DNA of 42,231 bases from Oscillospiraceae bacterium (GTDB taxonomy: Bacteria > Bacillota > Clostridia > Oscillospirales > CAG-382): positions 1 through 42,231 of the forward strand of contig SVRF01000016.1 in the NCBI GenBank assembly GCA_015064945.1. Reading direction: 5' to 3'. The notes under the pieces were generated by a model, which was not told the DNA's origin, ran no database searches, and saw only the letters and a list, made by a program, of their open reading frames with translations. Both the position numbers and the translations under genes were made by a program. How positions within the stretch are numbered: position 1 is the stretch's first letter; each line of letters begins with the position of its first letter. This document shows, in pieces, positions 32,061 through 40,853 of the stretch.

Positions 32061-33083
32061 ATGATTAAACTCACGGAAAAGTTATGTAACCTTTTTGGAC
32101 CATCTTCTATGGAAGATGCTGTAAGAGAGGCTATTATTGAAGAAATATCGCCATACTGCGAAAAGCTTTATACCGACAAAGTCGGTAACCTTTTCGCTTT
32201 CAAAAAGGGAATAGAACACAACGACTCAACTACCCTGTTCGCGGCACACATGGACGAGGTCGGGTTTATGATACAGTACATCTCAGATGACGGGTATCTT
32301 TACTTTGATACAATAGGCGGCATTGATAACAGCGTGATAGGTGCAAGGCGAATGCAAATCGGCGAAAATAAAATTTTAGGTGTCGTTGCATCAAAAGCAG
32401 TTCATATGCAAAAGCCCGAAGAAAGAGGCATGTGTATCCCTATTTCTGAAATGTATATAGACATCGGCTGTACCGAAAAAGCAGAAGCGGAAAAACACGT
32501 TTCTGTTGGTGATTGCGCAACATTTTTACCCAACTTTGAAGAGTTTGGCGACGGATATATAAAGTCAAAGGCTATAGATGACCGCTTTGGTTGTGCGGTT
32601 CTTTGCCAAATGATAAAGGAAGAGCGCAAGTACGATACTATCTTTGTGTTTACCGTATGTGAAGAGACCGGTTGCAGAGGCGCGCTTACCGCTGCATATT
32701 CACTAAATGCTAAACGCACCGTTGTTATTGAAAGCACTACGGCAGGCGACCTGCCCGAAGTATCAGAAGCACGGAGAGCTTGCAAGGTGGGCAAAGGAGC
32801 TGTGCTTTCAGCAATGGATAACGGTACTGTATATGACAGAGACTTTTTTGAAGAAGCCGTAAGAATTGCAAAGGAAAACAATACAAATTATCAAATCAAG
32901 ACCACAGTTTCAGGCGGCAATGACTCGCAAGCTTTCCAAACCTCAGCAAGCGGTAGCAAAGTGCTGGCCATTTCCGCTCCTGTAAGGTATATTCATTCCG
33001 CTTCAAGCGTTGCAAAAATATCTGATATGGAAGACGTTCTTTCCCTTGCAAGACTTATTGCTGACAACGTAAAGGAGATATAA
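32061..33083 (+). CDS. M42-family metallo-aminopeptidase (second of three), altered metal ligand
   Basis: A 340-residue paralogue. His in AAHMDEVG, Asp in AIDDRFG, Glu-Glu in CEETGCRGA and His in RYIHSASS are conserved. The usual D in the AIDVTxxGD motif is replaced: the segment reads VIESTTAGDLPE. Glu may still bind metal, or the enzyme may differ in metal use or activity. AAGGAGG precedes the ATG; 12 bases after the first paralogue. Confidence 0.88.
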   Translation: MIKLTEKLCNLFGPSSMEDAVREAIIEEISPYCEKLYTDKVGNLFAFKKGIEHNDSTTLFAAHMDEVGFMIQYISDDGYLYFDTIGGIDNSVIGARRMQIGENKILGVVASKAVHMQKPEERGMCIPISEMYIDIGCTEKAEAEKHVSVGDCATFLPNFEEFGDGYIKSKAIDDRFGCAVLCQMIKEERKYDTIFVFTVCEETGCRGALTAAYSLNAKRTVVIESTTAGDLPEVSEARRACKVGKGAVLSAMDNGTVYDRDFFEEAVRIAKENNTNYQIKTTVSGGNDSQAFQTSASGSKVLAISAPVRYIHSASSVAKISDMEDVLSLARLIADNVKEI

Positions 33084-33086
33084 ATT

Positions 33087-34076
33087 ATGTACGAAACAAT
33101 AAAAAAATACACATCTGCTTTTTCGGTTACAGGCAGAGAAAAATATTTAGCAGATATAATAGAAGCTGATTTAAGTAGTTATGCAAACAGCGTAAACAGA
33201 GATGCTATGGGCAACCTTATAGTTTTCAAAAAAGGCAAAGACAGCACAAAGAAGCTTATGATAGCGGCACACATGGATGAAATCGGATTCATCGTTACCT
33301 CAATTGATGATAACGGTTTTATAAAAGTTTCAAACGTAGGCGGCATCAATGCGGTATACAGCTCTTTCCAAATTGTCCGTTTTGAAAACGGAGTTAAGGG
33401 CATTATAGTTTCATCAGCCGCAAGCGGAGAGCTTAAAGTGAAGGACCTTGTAATAGATATCGGTGCCACATCAAAGAAAGAAGCCCTTAAGAAAGTATCG
33501 ATCGGCGATCTTTGTTCTATTGTTCCTTCTCTTACAAGACTTATGAATAAACGCATAGCTGCCAAAGCTTTAGATGACAGAATCGGCTGTGCAATAGCCG
33601 CAGTGTCATGCAAAGCGATAGAAACTCCTGCTTATGACACGTATTATGTGTTTACTGTGCAGGAAGAGGTTGGATGCAGAGGTTCATCTACCGCCGCTTT
33701 CAGTATAATGCCCGATTATTCGATAGCAATAGATGTTACCGCCACAGGTGATAGCGTGGGTGCAAAAGCGATGGAAATCAAGCTTGGTAAGGGCGCCGCA
33801 ATAAAAATCAAAGACTCCTCTGTTATTTGCTCGCAACTAATGGTGGATGCTATGATAAGCGCGGCAAAAAAGAAAAACATCCCCTATCAACTCGAAGTTC
33901 TTGAAGCGGGCGGTACGGATACACATTCTATGCAATTGGCGGGCGGCGGCTCCCATGCAGGGTGTATATCTGTTCCCACGCGCTATATCCATTCACCTGT
34001 GGAGACTGTTGATCTTAAAGACATCGATGCTTGCGAAAAATTGCTTACAGCATTAGTTGTGGAAGGTATAGAATAA
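33087..34076 (+). CDS. M42-family metallo-aminopeptidase (third of three)
   Basis: A 329-residue paralogue with full motifs: AAHMDEIGF, ALDDRIGCA, QEEVGCRGS, AIDVTATGD, GGTDTHSMQ and RYIHSPVET. It starts 3 bases after the second copy and overlaps the following gene by one base (TAATG). Together the three copies suggest an oligopeptide-using organism with separate substrate ranges; that is inference. Confidence 0.9.
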   Translation: MYETIKKYTSAFSVTGREKYLADIIEADLSSYANSVNRDAMGNLIVFKKGKDSTKKLMIAAHMDEIGFIVTSIDDNGFIKVSNVGGINAVYSSFQIVRFENGVKGIIVSSAASGELKVKDLVIDIGATSKKEALKKVSIGDLCSIVPSLTRLMNKRIAAKALDDRIGCAIAAVSCKAIETPAYDTYYVFTVQEEVGCRGSSTAAFSIMPDYSIAIDVTATGDSVGAKAMEIKLGKGAAIKIKDSSVICSQLMVDAMISAAKKKNIPYQLEVLEAGGTDTHSMQLAGGGSHAGCISVPTRYIHSPVETVDLKDIDACEKLLTALVVEGIE

Positions 34077-35320
34077 TGATTTCTGAAAAAATACGAAGGC
34101 TTGCCGACACTTGCGAAAAAGAGCTCGCCGAGGAATTTGCGGTTTTTGAAGCCGTTGCTGCAGCAAATACAGAAAGAGTATTACAAGTGTTTAAAGAACT
34201 TCAATTGGCTGAGCGACACTTCAACCCTACTACCGGCTATGGATATAACGATGACGGCAGAGAGCTTGCTGATGCCGCATACGCTAAGCTGTTTGGAGCT
34301 GAAAGCGGTTTTGTTAGACATAGTATTGTGTCCGGTACACATGCATTAGGAATTGGGCTTTATGCACTGCTTCGCCCCGGCGATACTATGCTATCCATTG
34401 CAGGCAAGCCTTATGACACGCTTGACGGTGTCATTGGTATAGGTAATAGTAAAGAAGAGGGATGCTTGGCAGATTTCGGTATAAAATACAAGCAAATAGA
34501 TTTAATTAACGGTAAAATCTTTAACCGTGACGAAATCACAAATCAATTACAAAGCGATAAAAGTATAAAGGTTGTATACATACAGCGCTCCAAAGGCTAC
34601 CTTAACCGTGATAGTTTTGCTGAAGCAGATATAACAGATATGTATTTATTTGTTAAGTCCTTAGCACCTGACGTTTTTGTAGTAATTGACAATTGCTACG
34701 GTGAATTTTGCGATTACAAAGAGCCTATGGGGGATTTACTTATAGGCTCACTAATTAAAAATCCCGGTGGCGGCATTGCTGAAAGCGGCGCATATATCGT
34801 TGGCTCAAAACGAGCTGTGGATTTGGCTGCAGCAAGACTTACCGTACCCGGCATCGGCTTGGAATGCGGTGCAAGCTTGGGCCAAACAAAAAACATAATT
34901 AAAGGCTTGTTCTTTGCCCCTCATACGGTTTGCCAGGCCTTAAAAACTGCAGCCTTTGCGGCAAAACTATTCAGTGCATTGGGATATGAAGTCAGTCCAA
35001 AATCCGGAGAGGCGAGAAAGGATATAATACAAACCATTTCCATGCCTGATGCTGAAGGAGTATGCGCATTTTGCAGAGGTCTGCAAAAAGGCTCTCCTGT
35101 TGATTCTTTTGTAACACCTGAACCTTGGGATATGCCAGGCTATAACAGCCAAGTTATAATGGCGGCAGGCGCATTTACCCAAGGGTCTTCACTGGAATTG
35201 TCGGCAGATGCGCCGATAAGACCTCCTTATACAGTATTTATGCAAGGCGGATTAACATACGAAAGCGGTCGTTACGGCGTTATGCTCGCCGCTGAAGAAT
35301 GCGAAAAGCTTAAAGCTTAG
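34076..35320 (+). CDS. PLP-dependent lyase, Alum_res/methionine gamma-lyase-like family
   Basis: A 414-residue aminotransferase-like protein of the family annotated as aluminium resistance or methionine gamma-lyase family (PF06838). HFNPTTGYGYNDDGRELADA, IVSGTHALGIGLYALLRPGD, VIDNCYGEFCDYKEP and NPGGGIAESGAYIVGSKRAV are typical. The true reaction of the family is poorly defined; C-S lyase activity is likely. The ATG at 34076 shares a base with the stop of the third M42 gene. Confidence 0.85.
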   Translation: MISEKIRRLADTCEKELAEEFAVFEAVAAANTERVLQVFKELQLAERHFNPTTGYGYNDDGRELADAAYAKLFGAESGFVRHSIVSGTHALGIGLYALLRPGDTMLSIAGKPYDTLDGVIGIGNSKEEGCLADFGIKYKQIDLINGKIFNRDEITNQLQSDKSIKVVYIQRSKGYLNRDSFAEADITDMYLFVKSLAPDVFVVIDNCYGEFCDYKEPMGDLLIGSLIKNPGGGIAESGAYIVGSKRAVDLAAARLTVPGIGLECGASLGQTKNIIKGLFFAPHTVCQALKTAAFAAKLFSALGYEVSPKSGEARKDIIQTISMPDAEGVCAFCRGLQKGSPVDSFVTPEPWDMPGYNSQVIMAAGAFTQGSSLELSADAPIRPPYTVFMQGGLTYESGRYGVMLAAEECEKLKA

Positions 35321-35324
35321 TAAA

Positions 35325-35364
35325 CGATAAAAAGAGCTTCCAATTACGGAAGCTCTTTTTATCG
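35325..35364. terminator. Bidirectional terminator
   Basis: A 17-bp perfect inverted repeat with the loop AATTAC, with A5 and T5 runs in the arms. It separates the plus-strand M42 operon from the convergent zinc-ribbon gene. Confidence 0.9.
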
Positions 35365-35373
35365 CAATATGCA

Positions 35374-35805
35374 TCAAATCTTAACTGTAAATTCTTTACC
35401 GCAACGAGGACACCTTGTTGTATGTTTTCCCTTCTTTTTAGGCAGACGCAATGTGCTTTTACAACCCGGACATTTTCTATAAGAAAAATCCTTTCGTTCG
35501 TTAAAAGCTCGTTTCTTTAATCTGAAATACCTTGAAATTTTTGAAAAAACAGCCCTAAATTTTTCGTTTTCAAGCCTACGCTTATAAAGGTTTCTCGAGA
35601 AAACTCGAAACCACATATAAGCAATCAAAATCCAGGACATAGCCCAAAGCACTACAGATGATAAAAAAAGGTTAACAACGCTTATAGCCAAATAAAGCCC
35701 AAATGTAGCATAGCATATGGTATCTGTGCCGTTGCGGCCGCTAAAGAAATGAACAATTTTTTCCTTAAAGCTCGGCTTGTAACCGTTATTGTAACCGTAT
35801 CCCAT
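35374..35805 (-). CDS. Membrane protein with C-terminal zinc ribbon
   Basis: A 143-residue protein: a Gly/Tyr-rich start, two membrane segments (TFGLYLAISVVNLFLSSVVL; WAMSWILIAYMWF), a basic linker, and a zinc ribbon with CPGC and CPRC at the C-terminus. Similar small proteins are common in clostridia without known function. Confidence 0.75.
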   Translation of the reverse strand: MGYGYNNGYKPSFKEKIVHFFSGRNGTDTICYATFGLYLAISVVNLFLSSVVLWAMSWILIAYMWFRVFSRNLYKRRLENEKFRAVFSKISRYFRLKKRAFNERKDFSYRKCPGCKSTLRLPKKKGKHTTRCPRCGKEFTVKI

Positions 35806-35880
35806 ATTTTAAGCCCCCGAAAATTGTTATATAATCAATATACACAAACAATATTAACCGAAGCTAAACTATTTATTGTT

Positions 35881-36225
35881 TTACTCTTTACCTGTTAACG
35901 CCAACACCAATTCTTTGTTTTTAATTTCTTTTACCGGTTGTCTTTTGACTATTGCAGCTGGGATACGTTTTATACTATCATCTTCAATTATTTGTGGCAG
36001 AAAGCCTTCGTCCTGTAAAATGTACCTTAAGCTCATAGGGGTAACACTACACCCCCACATTCGGCAAAGCAAGGCTTTTAATTCTGTTTCATCGCCCCAT
36101 ACGGTATAAGCGCTTGTTTCAGTACCGTCGACGGACTCTTTCATAATAGAAACAGTATATCCGTCTGCGTTCTTCTCCATATTATAGATAAGCGTAAATT
36201 TTTTAAATGTGCGTATTTTTGTCAT
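35881..36225 (-). CDS. DUF6514-like small protein
   Basis: A 114-residue protein. YTVSIMKESVDGTETSAYTV, a central segment with LCRMWGCSVTPMSLRYILQD, and a basic end resemble DUF6514 proteins of Clostridia. GGAGG lies before the ATG at 36225 (MTKIRTFKKF). An in-frame upstream start at 36273 is less likely. Function unknown. Confidence 0.6.
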   Translation of the reverse strand: MTKIRTFKKFTLIYNMEKNADGYTVSIMKESVDGTETSAYTVWGDETELKALLCRMWGCSVTPMSLRYILQDEGFLPQIIEDDSIKRIPAAIVKRQPVKEIKNKELVLALTGKE

Positions 36226-36273
36226 TGTTAGCCTCCGATTTTGTTGTGTTAAATTATAATACACTATGTTCAA

Positions 36274-36557
36274 ACATTTTGTCGAAACTTACTGTGCGTT
36301 GTGTTCTAACAATCAAATAATATCACTAATTTTGGTTGCTTTCAATACCTAAATTTTCCACAATTTGGAAATTAATTGAAATTTACATTATGTATACCGA
36401 TATTTAGAATTATAATAAGTAAAAAGCTGGTAATACACATTTTCTTTTACATATATTAATAATTTTTTTACTTTTAAATTAGCCAACAGGACTATTTATG
36501 AAGTGCCCTTCCCTCTTTTTACAGAAAGTTATTTTACGGGTTTTGTTACTAAAACTA
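36274..36557. other. AT-rich intergenic region
   Basis: About 350 bases lie between the DUF6514-like gene and metA. Apart from the promoter at 36558-36586 I see no gene, no clear terminator, and no SAM riboswitch or T-box that would be expected for a methionine gene. Confidence 0.6.
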
Positions 36558-36586
36558 TTGATATTAATTGTAAAAAATGATATAAT
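36558..36586 (+). promoter_or_regulatory. Promoter of the metA-nadABC-phoH operon
   Basis: TTGATA (36558-36563) and TATAAT (36581-36586) are 17 bases apart, about 44 bases upstream of the metA start. Confidence 0.85.
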
Positions 36587-36629
36587 ACGATGAAATATAC
36601 TAAGCGGAGGATTATGAGAGGACAAAAAT

Positions 36630-37547
36630 ATGCCTATAAATATTCCAAATTCTTTACCTGCTACCGAAATACTAGAAAAAGAAAACATTTTTACTATAGA
36701 CAAGCTACGTGCCGAAAGTCAGGACATACGCCCGTTAAGAATTGCTATTCTCAACCTTATGCCCACAAAAATAGTAACTGAAACACAACTTTTGCGTTTG
36801 CTTTCCAATACTCCTTTGCAGATAGACATAACACTTTTGACAACATCGAGTTATGCGGCTAAAAACACACCTGCAGAACACCTTAAAACCTTTTATACAA
36901 CCTTTGATAACATTAAAGACAGCAAATTTGACGGTTTTATAATCACAGGTGCCCCCCTTGAGTCAATGGAATTTGAGGCTGTAAGCTATTGGGAAGAGTT
37001 ATGTGAGATTATGGAGTGGACAAAACACAACGTGTTTTCTACCATGTTTATTTGTTGGGGCGCATTTGCGGGTTTACACTACAAATACGGCATAGATAAA
37101 CACATTTTAAAAAGCAAAATTTCCGGTGTGTTTTCTCACAGGACGCTTTGCCCTTCTCATCCCTTGGTAAGAGGCTTTGATGAAGAGTTTAATGCACCGC
37201 ATTCGAGATATTCCGGCGTGTATTCCGAGGAGATAGAGAATAACAATCAACTTATTTTGCTGGCAAAGTCTGATGAAGTCGGCCCTTACCTTGCTGCTTC
37301 TAAGGACGGAAGAAACATTTTTGTTTTCGGTCACGGCGAGTACGACGCAGGAACTCTTCAATTTGAATATGAAAGAGATATCAATCGCGGACTTAATCCT
37401 GATATGCCTAAAAACTATTTTAAAAATAATGATACATCTATCCCGCCTATTAATACATGGCGTGCGCATTCCCATATGCTGTTTTCAAATTGGCTTAATT
37501 ACTTTGTTTATCAAAACACTCCCTACAATTTGGAGGAAATTTTATAG
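36630..37547 (+). CDS. metA: Homoserine O-acetyltransferase MetA
   Basis: A 305-residue acyltransferase of methionine synthesis. Catalytic Cys142 is in MFICWGAFAGLHYKYGI. Residue 111 is Glu in GAPLESMEFE; in this family Glu111 means acetyl-CoA and Gly111 (as in E. coli, GAPLG) succinyl-CoA. The product O-acetylhomoserine would feed MetY. The start at 36630 (MPINIPNSLPATEILEKENI) matches the family; AGAGGA lies 8 bases before it. A stronger GGAGG sits before an out-of-frame ATG at 36614. First gene of an operon with the NAD genes. Confidence 0.95.
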   Translation: MPINIPNSLPATEILEKENIFTIDKLRAESQDIRPLRIAILNLMPTKIVTETQLLRLLSNTPLQIDITLLTTSSYAAKNTPAEHLKTFYTTFDNIKDSKFDGFIITGAPLESMEFEAVSYWEELCEIMEWTKHNVFSTMFICWGAFAGLHYKYGIDKHILKSKISGVFSHRTLCPSHPLVRGFDEEFNAPHSRYSGVYSEEIENNNQLILLAKSDEVGPYLAASKDGRNIFVFGHGEYDAGTLQFEYERDINRGLNPDMPKNYFKNNDTSIPPINTWRAHSHMLFSNWLNYFVYQNTPYNLEEIL

Positions 37548-37550
37548 ACT

Positions 37551-38459
37551 ATGGATAACATTATAAATAAGATCAATAGACTTAAAAGAGAAAAAAACGC
37601 AATAATATTAGCACACTACTATCAGCCATTAGAAATTCAGCTGCTTGCAGATATTGTCGGCGACTCTTTAGAACTTGCAAGAAAAAGCAAAAACACCGAC
37701 GCTGACGTTCTTGTTTTCTGCGGGGTTAGCTTTATGGGAGAAAGTGCAGCACTTCTTTGCCCTGATAAAAAAGTGCTTTTGCCTGCGCCAAACGCAGGCT
37801 GTGCTATGGCGGATACCATAACTCCCAACGATATTAAGGAACTAAAAGAAGCAAATCCCGAAAGCGCAGTTGTATGCTATATCAACTCTACAGCAGAAAC
37901 TAAAGCGCAATGTGATATTTGCTGTACATCTTCAAATGCCGTAAAGATTGTTAAGTCAATAAAAGAAAAAAGCATAATATTTGTGCCTGATAAAAATCTT
38001 GGTGCTTATGTTGCAAAGCAGGTTCCCGAGAAGGAGTTTATTTTCCACCCAAACGGACGCTGCCCTATTCATGATGAACTAAGAGCCGACAGCGTTATAA
38101 AAGTTAAGGAGCAGCACCCCGATGCAAAAGTTTTAGTCCATCCCGAATGTGGAGAAAAAGTTTGTGATATGGCAGATTTTTTGGGAAGCACATCACAAAT
38201 TATAGACTTTTGCCAAAACTCCCGCAACGAAGAATTTATTATTTGCACAGAAATCGGTGTTACGGAACGTATGGCCGCATCGATGCCGGACAAAAAGTTT
38301 ATAATTCCTGACAGAAATCAGCTGTTTTGTGCGAATATGAAGGCAATAACCCCGCAAATGGTTCTTAACACTCTGGAAAATATGAGAGGAGAAGTCATTA
38401 TTAGCGAGGATTTAAGAAAAGCGGCAATCAAGCCTATTGAGAGGATGCTTGCACTATGA
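37551..38459 (+). CDS. nadA: Quinolinate synthase
   Basis: A 302-residue [4Fe-4S] enzyme that condenses iminoaspartate with dihydroxyacetone phosphate. IILAHYYQPLEIQLLADIVG, VFCGVSFMGESA, NAGCAMAD, HPECG and the C-terminal FCANMK hold the substrate site and the three cluster cysteines. The ATG lies 3 bases after metA, and it overlaps nadB by 4 bases. Confidence 0.96.
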   Translation: MDNIINKINRLKREKNAIILAHYYQPLEIQLLADIVGDSLELARKSKNTDADVLVFCGVSFMGESAALLCPDKKVLLPAPNAGCAMADTITPNDIKELKEANPESAVVCYINSTAETKAQCDICCTSSNAVKIVKSIKEKSIIFVPDKNLGAYVAKQVPEKEFIFHPNGRCPIHDELRADSVIKVKEQHPDAKVLVHPECGEKVCDMADFLGSTSQIIDFCQNSRNEEFIICTEIGVTERMAASMPDKKFIIPDRNQLFCANMKAITPQMVLNTLENMRGEVIISEDLRKAAIKPIERMLAL

Positions 38460-40008
38460 GAAAAGTTTTATATAACAACACAGCTAAGGATTGTGACATA
38501 TACGATTTTGATGTGGTTATCATCGGCAGCGGTATTGCGGGTCTGTATTGTGCTTTGCATTTAAACAGCGAATTGCAAGTTGCCGTTATAACAAAAACCA
38601 ACATCGATGAAAGCAACTCTTACCTTGCACAGGGCGGCATTGCGGCGGTAATAAGCAAGGAAGACCAATTCATAAGTCATATACAGGATACCCTTACAGC
38701 GGGTGCGGGTCTGTGTGACGAAAAGGCTGTAAAAGTTTTGGTTGAGGAAGGACCGGAAAACATAAGGGAGCTTATAGATATGCAAATTCCCTTTGATGTC
38801 AACTCCGAGGGCGATTTACTTATTACCAGAGAAGGCGGTCACCATATGCGCAGAATTGTACACTGCGGCGGTGATGCCACGGGCAAAGAGACCACAAAGC
38901 AATTAAGTCGGTTAGCGGCAACCAAAGAAAACCTGCATTTCTTTATGGAAAGCTATTTAGTTGATATATTGACCGACGACAACGGCGTTTGCGGCGCTTT
39001 AGTCAATATTGAAAAAGAGTACAAGATATTAAAACAAGAAACCTTGTTGTTGCCACCGGTGGTATAGGTCAACTATTTAAATACACCACAAATCCTCTCG
39101 GCGCAGTCGGTGATGGAATAGCAGCCGCTGCAAGAGCTGGTGCTGTGCTTTCAAATATGGAGATGGTACAATTCCATCCCACTACCCTTATTCCCAACGA
39201 TAATCCCGAACGACTGTTTTTAATTTCAGAGGCCGTAAGAGGTGAAGGTGCAATTCTTAGGAACTACCGCGGACAAGCGTTTATGCAAGGCAAACACCCT
39301 CTTGCAGACTTGGCTCCAAGAGATATCGTTACGAGAGAGATTATTAAAGAATTAAAGCTTAACGGCGGAGACAGAGTTTATCTTGACACATCGTCTATGT
39401 CCACTGAATTCTTTTCAAACCGCTTCCCTACCATTTATAGGCAATGCAGTCAGCAAGGCATTAAGCTTACCTCCGAATTTATTCCCGTACGGCCTGCCCA
39501 GCACTACTTTATGGGTGGCGTAAAAACCGATGTTGACGGCAGAACAAGCATTAAAGGTCTCTTTTGCTGCGGTGAATGCGCAGAAAGCGGTATACACGGC
39601 GGCAACAGACTTGCTTCTAACTCTGTGCTTGAATGCTTAGTATTTGGCAGACGTTCGGCAAGATACATAAACGATAACTTCAAACCTTGTGACGGTAAAA
39701 AGCCGCAGCTTATGACGGAAACCGCATCAACCGTTGTTCACACCAACGAATTTTTCTCGCAAATAGAAAAAATCATTAAGAACACTATGACCGAATACGC
39801 AGGTCCTGAGCGAAGCTTTAACGGAATGTTGAAGGGTATATCAATTTTAAAAGAACTGGAAGAGCAACTTGATGTTACATACCTTTCAACGCAGTATCAC
39901 TTCAAAGTTAATAATATGCTTCAAAACGGTTTAGCAATACTTGAATCCGCATACAACCGCAAGGAAAGTGTTGGTGCGCATTATATAATTGACGACGAGG
40001 TAAAATAA
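38456..40008 (+). pseudogene. nadB: L-aspartate oxidase NadB, one-base frameshift
   Basis: NadB oxidises L-aspartate to iminoaspartate with FAD. The first frame has the FAD motif VVIIGSGIAGLYCAL, SYLAQGGIAAVIS and GGHHMRRIVH, and stops at 39065-39067. The continuation VVATGGIGQLFKYTTNPLG, MVQFHPTTL, HYFMGGVKTDVDGRTS and GIHGGNRLASNS lies in the minus-one frame. The switch point is AAAACAAG near 39031-39038: five As in place of four would restore TRNLVVATGG. Homopolymer error is the simplest reading. The flavoprotein core is complete once repaired, but the C-terminal region is somewhat short. Confidence 0.88.
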
Positions 40009-40009
40009 T

Positions 40010-40837
40010 ATGGAATTTGATAAGATTATATTAATGTCTTTTGAAGAAGATATGCCCAACGGCGATATAACAACAATAGCTACTGTTGACGCTAATGCGT
40101 TGGCAGAAGGCGACTTCAGAGCTAAAGACGATGGTGTTGTATGCGGCATCGAAATTGCAAGGCGAAGCTTTGAGCTTAGCGGCGGCGGCGTTGAATACAC
40201 ACCTTATGTTGCTGACGGTGACTTTGTGAAAAAGGGAGACATCATTGCTCACGTTAAGGGAAATGCACGTAGCATCCTTATGGGCGAAAGAACCGCTCTT
40301 AACCTTATGCAACGCGCAAGCGGTATAGCAACTGCTACAAAAAAAGCAGTTACTGCAGTAGAAGCTTACTCTACTCGTATTACCGATACAAGAAAGACGA
40401 TGCCCGGACTGAGATTACTTGATAAATACGCTGTTAGAATAGGCGGAGCTGTTAATCATCGGTTTGGTTTATCGGATGGTATACTGATTAAGGACAACCA
40501 CATCGCCGCATCAGGAAGTATTACCAATGCGGTTAAAAAAGCAAAAGCTTACGCACCCCACACCTTAAAAATTGAGGTTGAAACAGAGAATCTTGAACAA
40601 GTTGCTGAAGCACTTGAAGCAGGCGCCGATATTATTATGCTTGATAATATGAACTGCGAACAGATGAAAAAAGCTGTTGACTTCATAGCGGGCCGTGCGG
40701 TTACCGAAGCCAGCGGTAATATGGGTGAACGTGATTTAGCAGAGGTTGCAAAGACCGGCGTTGATCTTATCTCTATTGGTGCCCTTACTCATTCGGTAAA
40801 GGCTCTGGATATCAGTTTAAAATTCAAATTAATCTAA
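40010..40837 (+). CDS. nadC: Nicotinate-nucleotide pyrophosphorylase (quinolinate phosphoribosyltransferase)
   Basis: A 275-residue enzyme converting quinolinate and PRPP to nicotinate mononucleotide. EDMPNGDITT, GERTALNLMQRASGIAT, TRKTMPGLRLLDKYAVRIGG, LIKDNHIA, EVETENLEQ and EASGNM are family signatures. It starts one base after the nadB stop (TAATATG). It completes the de novo NAD route with nadA and nadB. Confidence 0.96.
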   Translation: MEFDKIILMSFEEDMPNGDITTIATVDANALAEGDFRAKDDGVVCGIEIARRSFELSGGGVEYTPYVADGDFVKKGDIIAHVKGNARSILMGERTALNLMQRASGIATATKKAVTAVEAYSTRITDTRKTMPGLRLLDKYAVRIGGAVNHRFGLSDGILIKDNHIAASGSITNAVKKAKAYAPHTLKIEVETENLEQVAEALEAGADIIMLDNMNCEQMKKAVDFIAGRAVTEASGNMGERDLAEVAKTGVDLISIGALTHSVKALDISLKFKLI

Positions 40838-40853
40838 TTTCGGAGGCAACATA

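Noticed and set aside
36590..36781. Small basic protein gene overlapping the metA start
   Set aside because: Its translation is the out-of-frame image of the conserved MetA N-terminus. Only its ribosome binding site is of interest.
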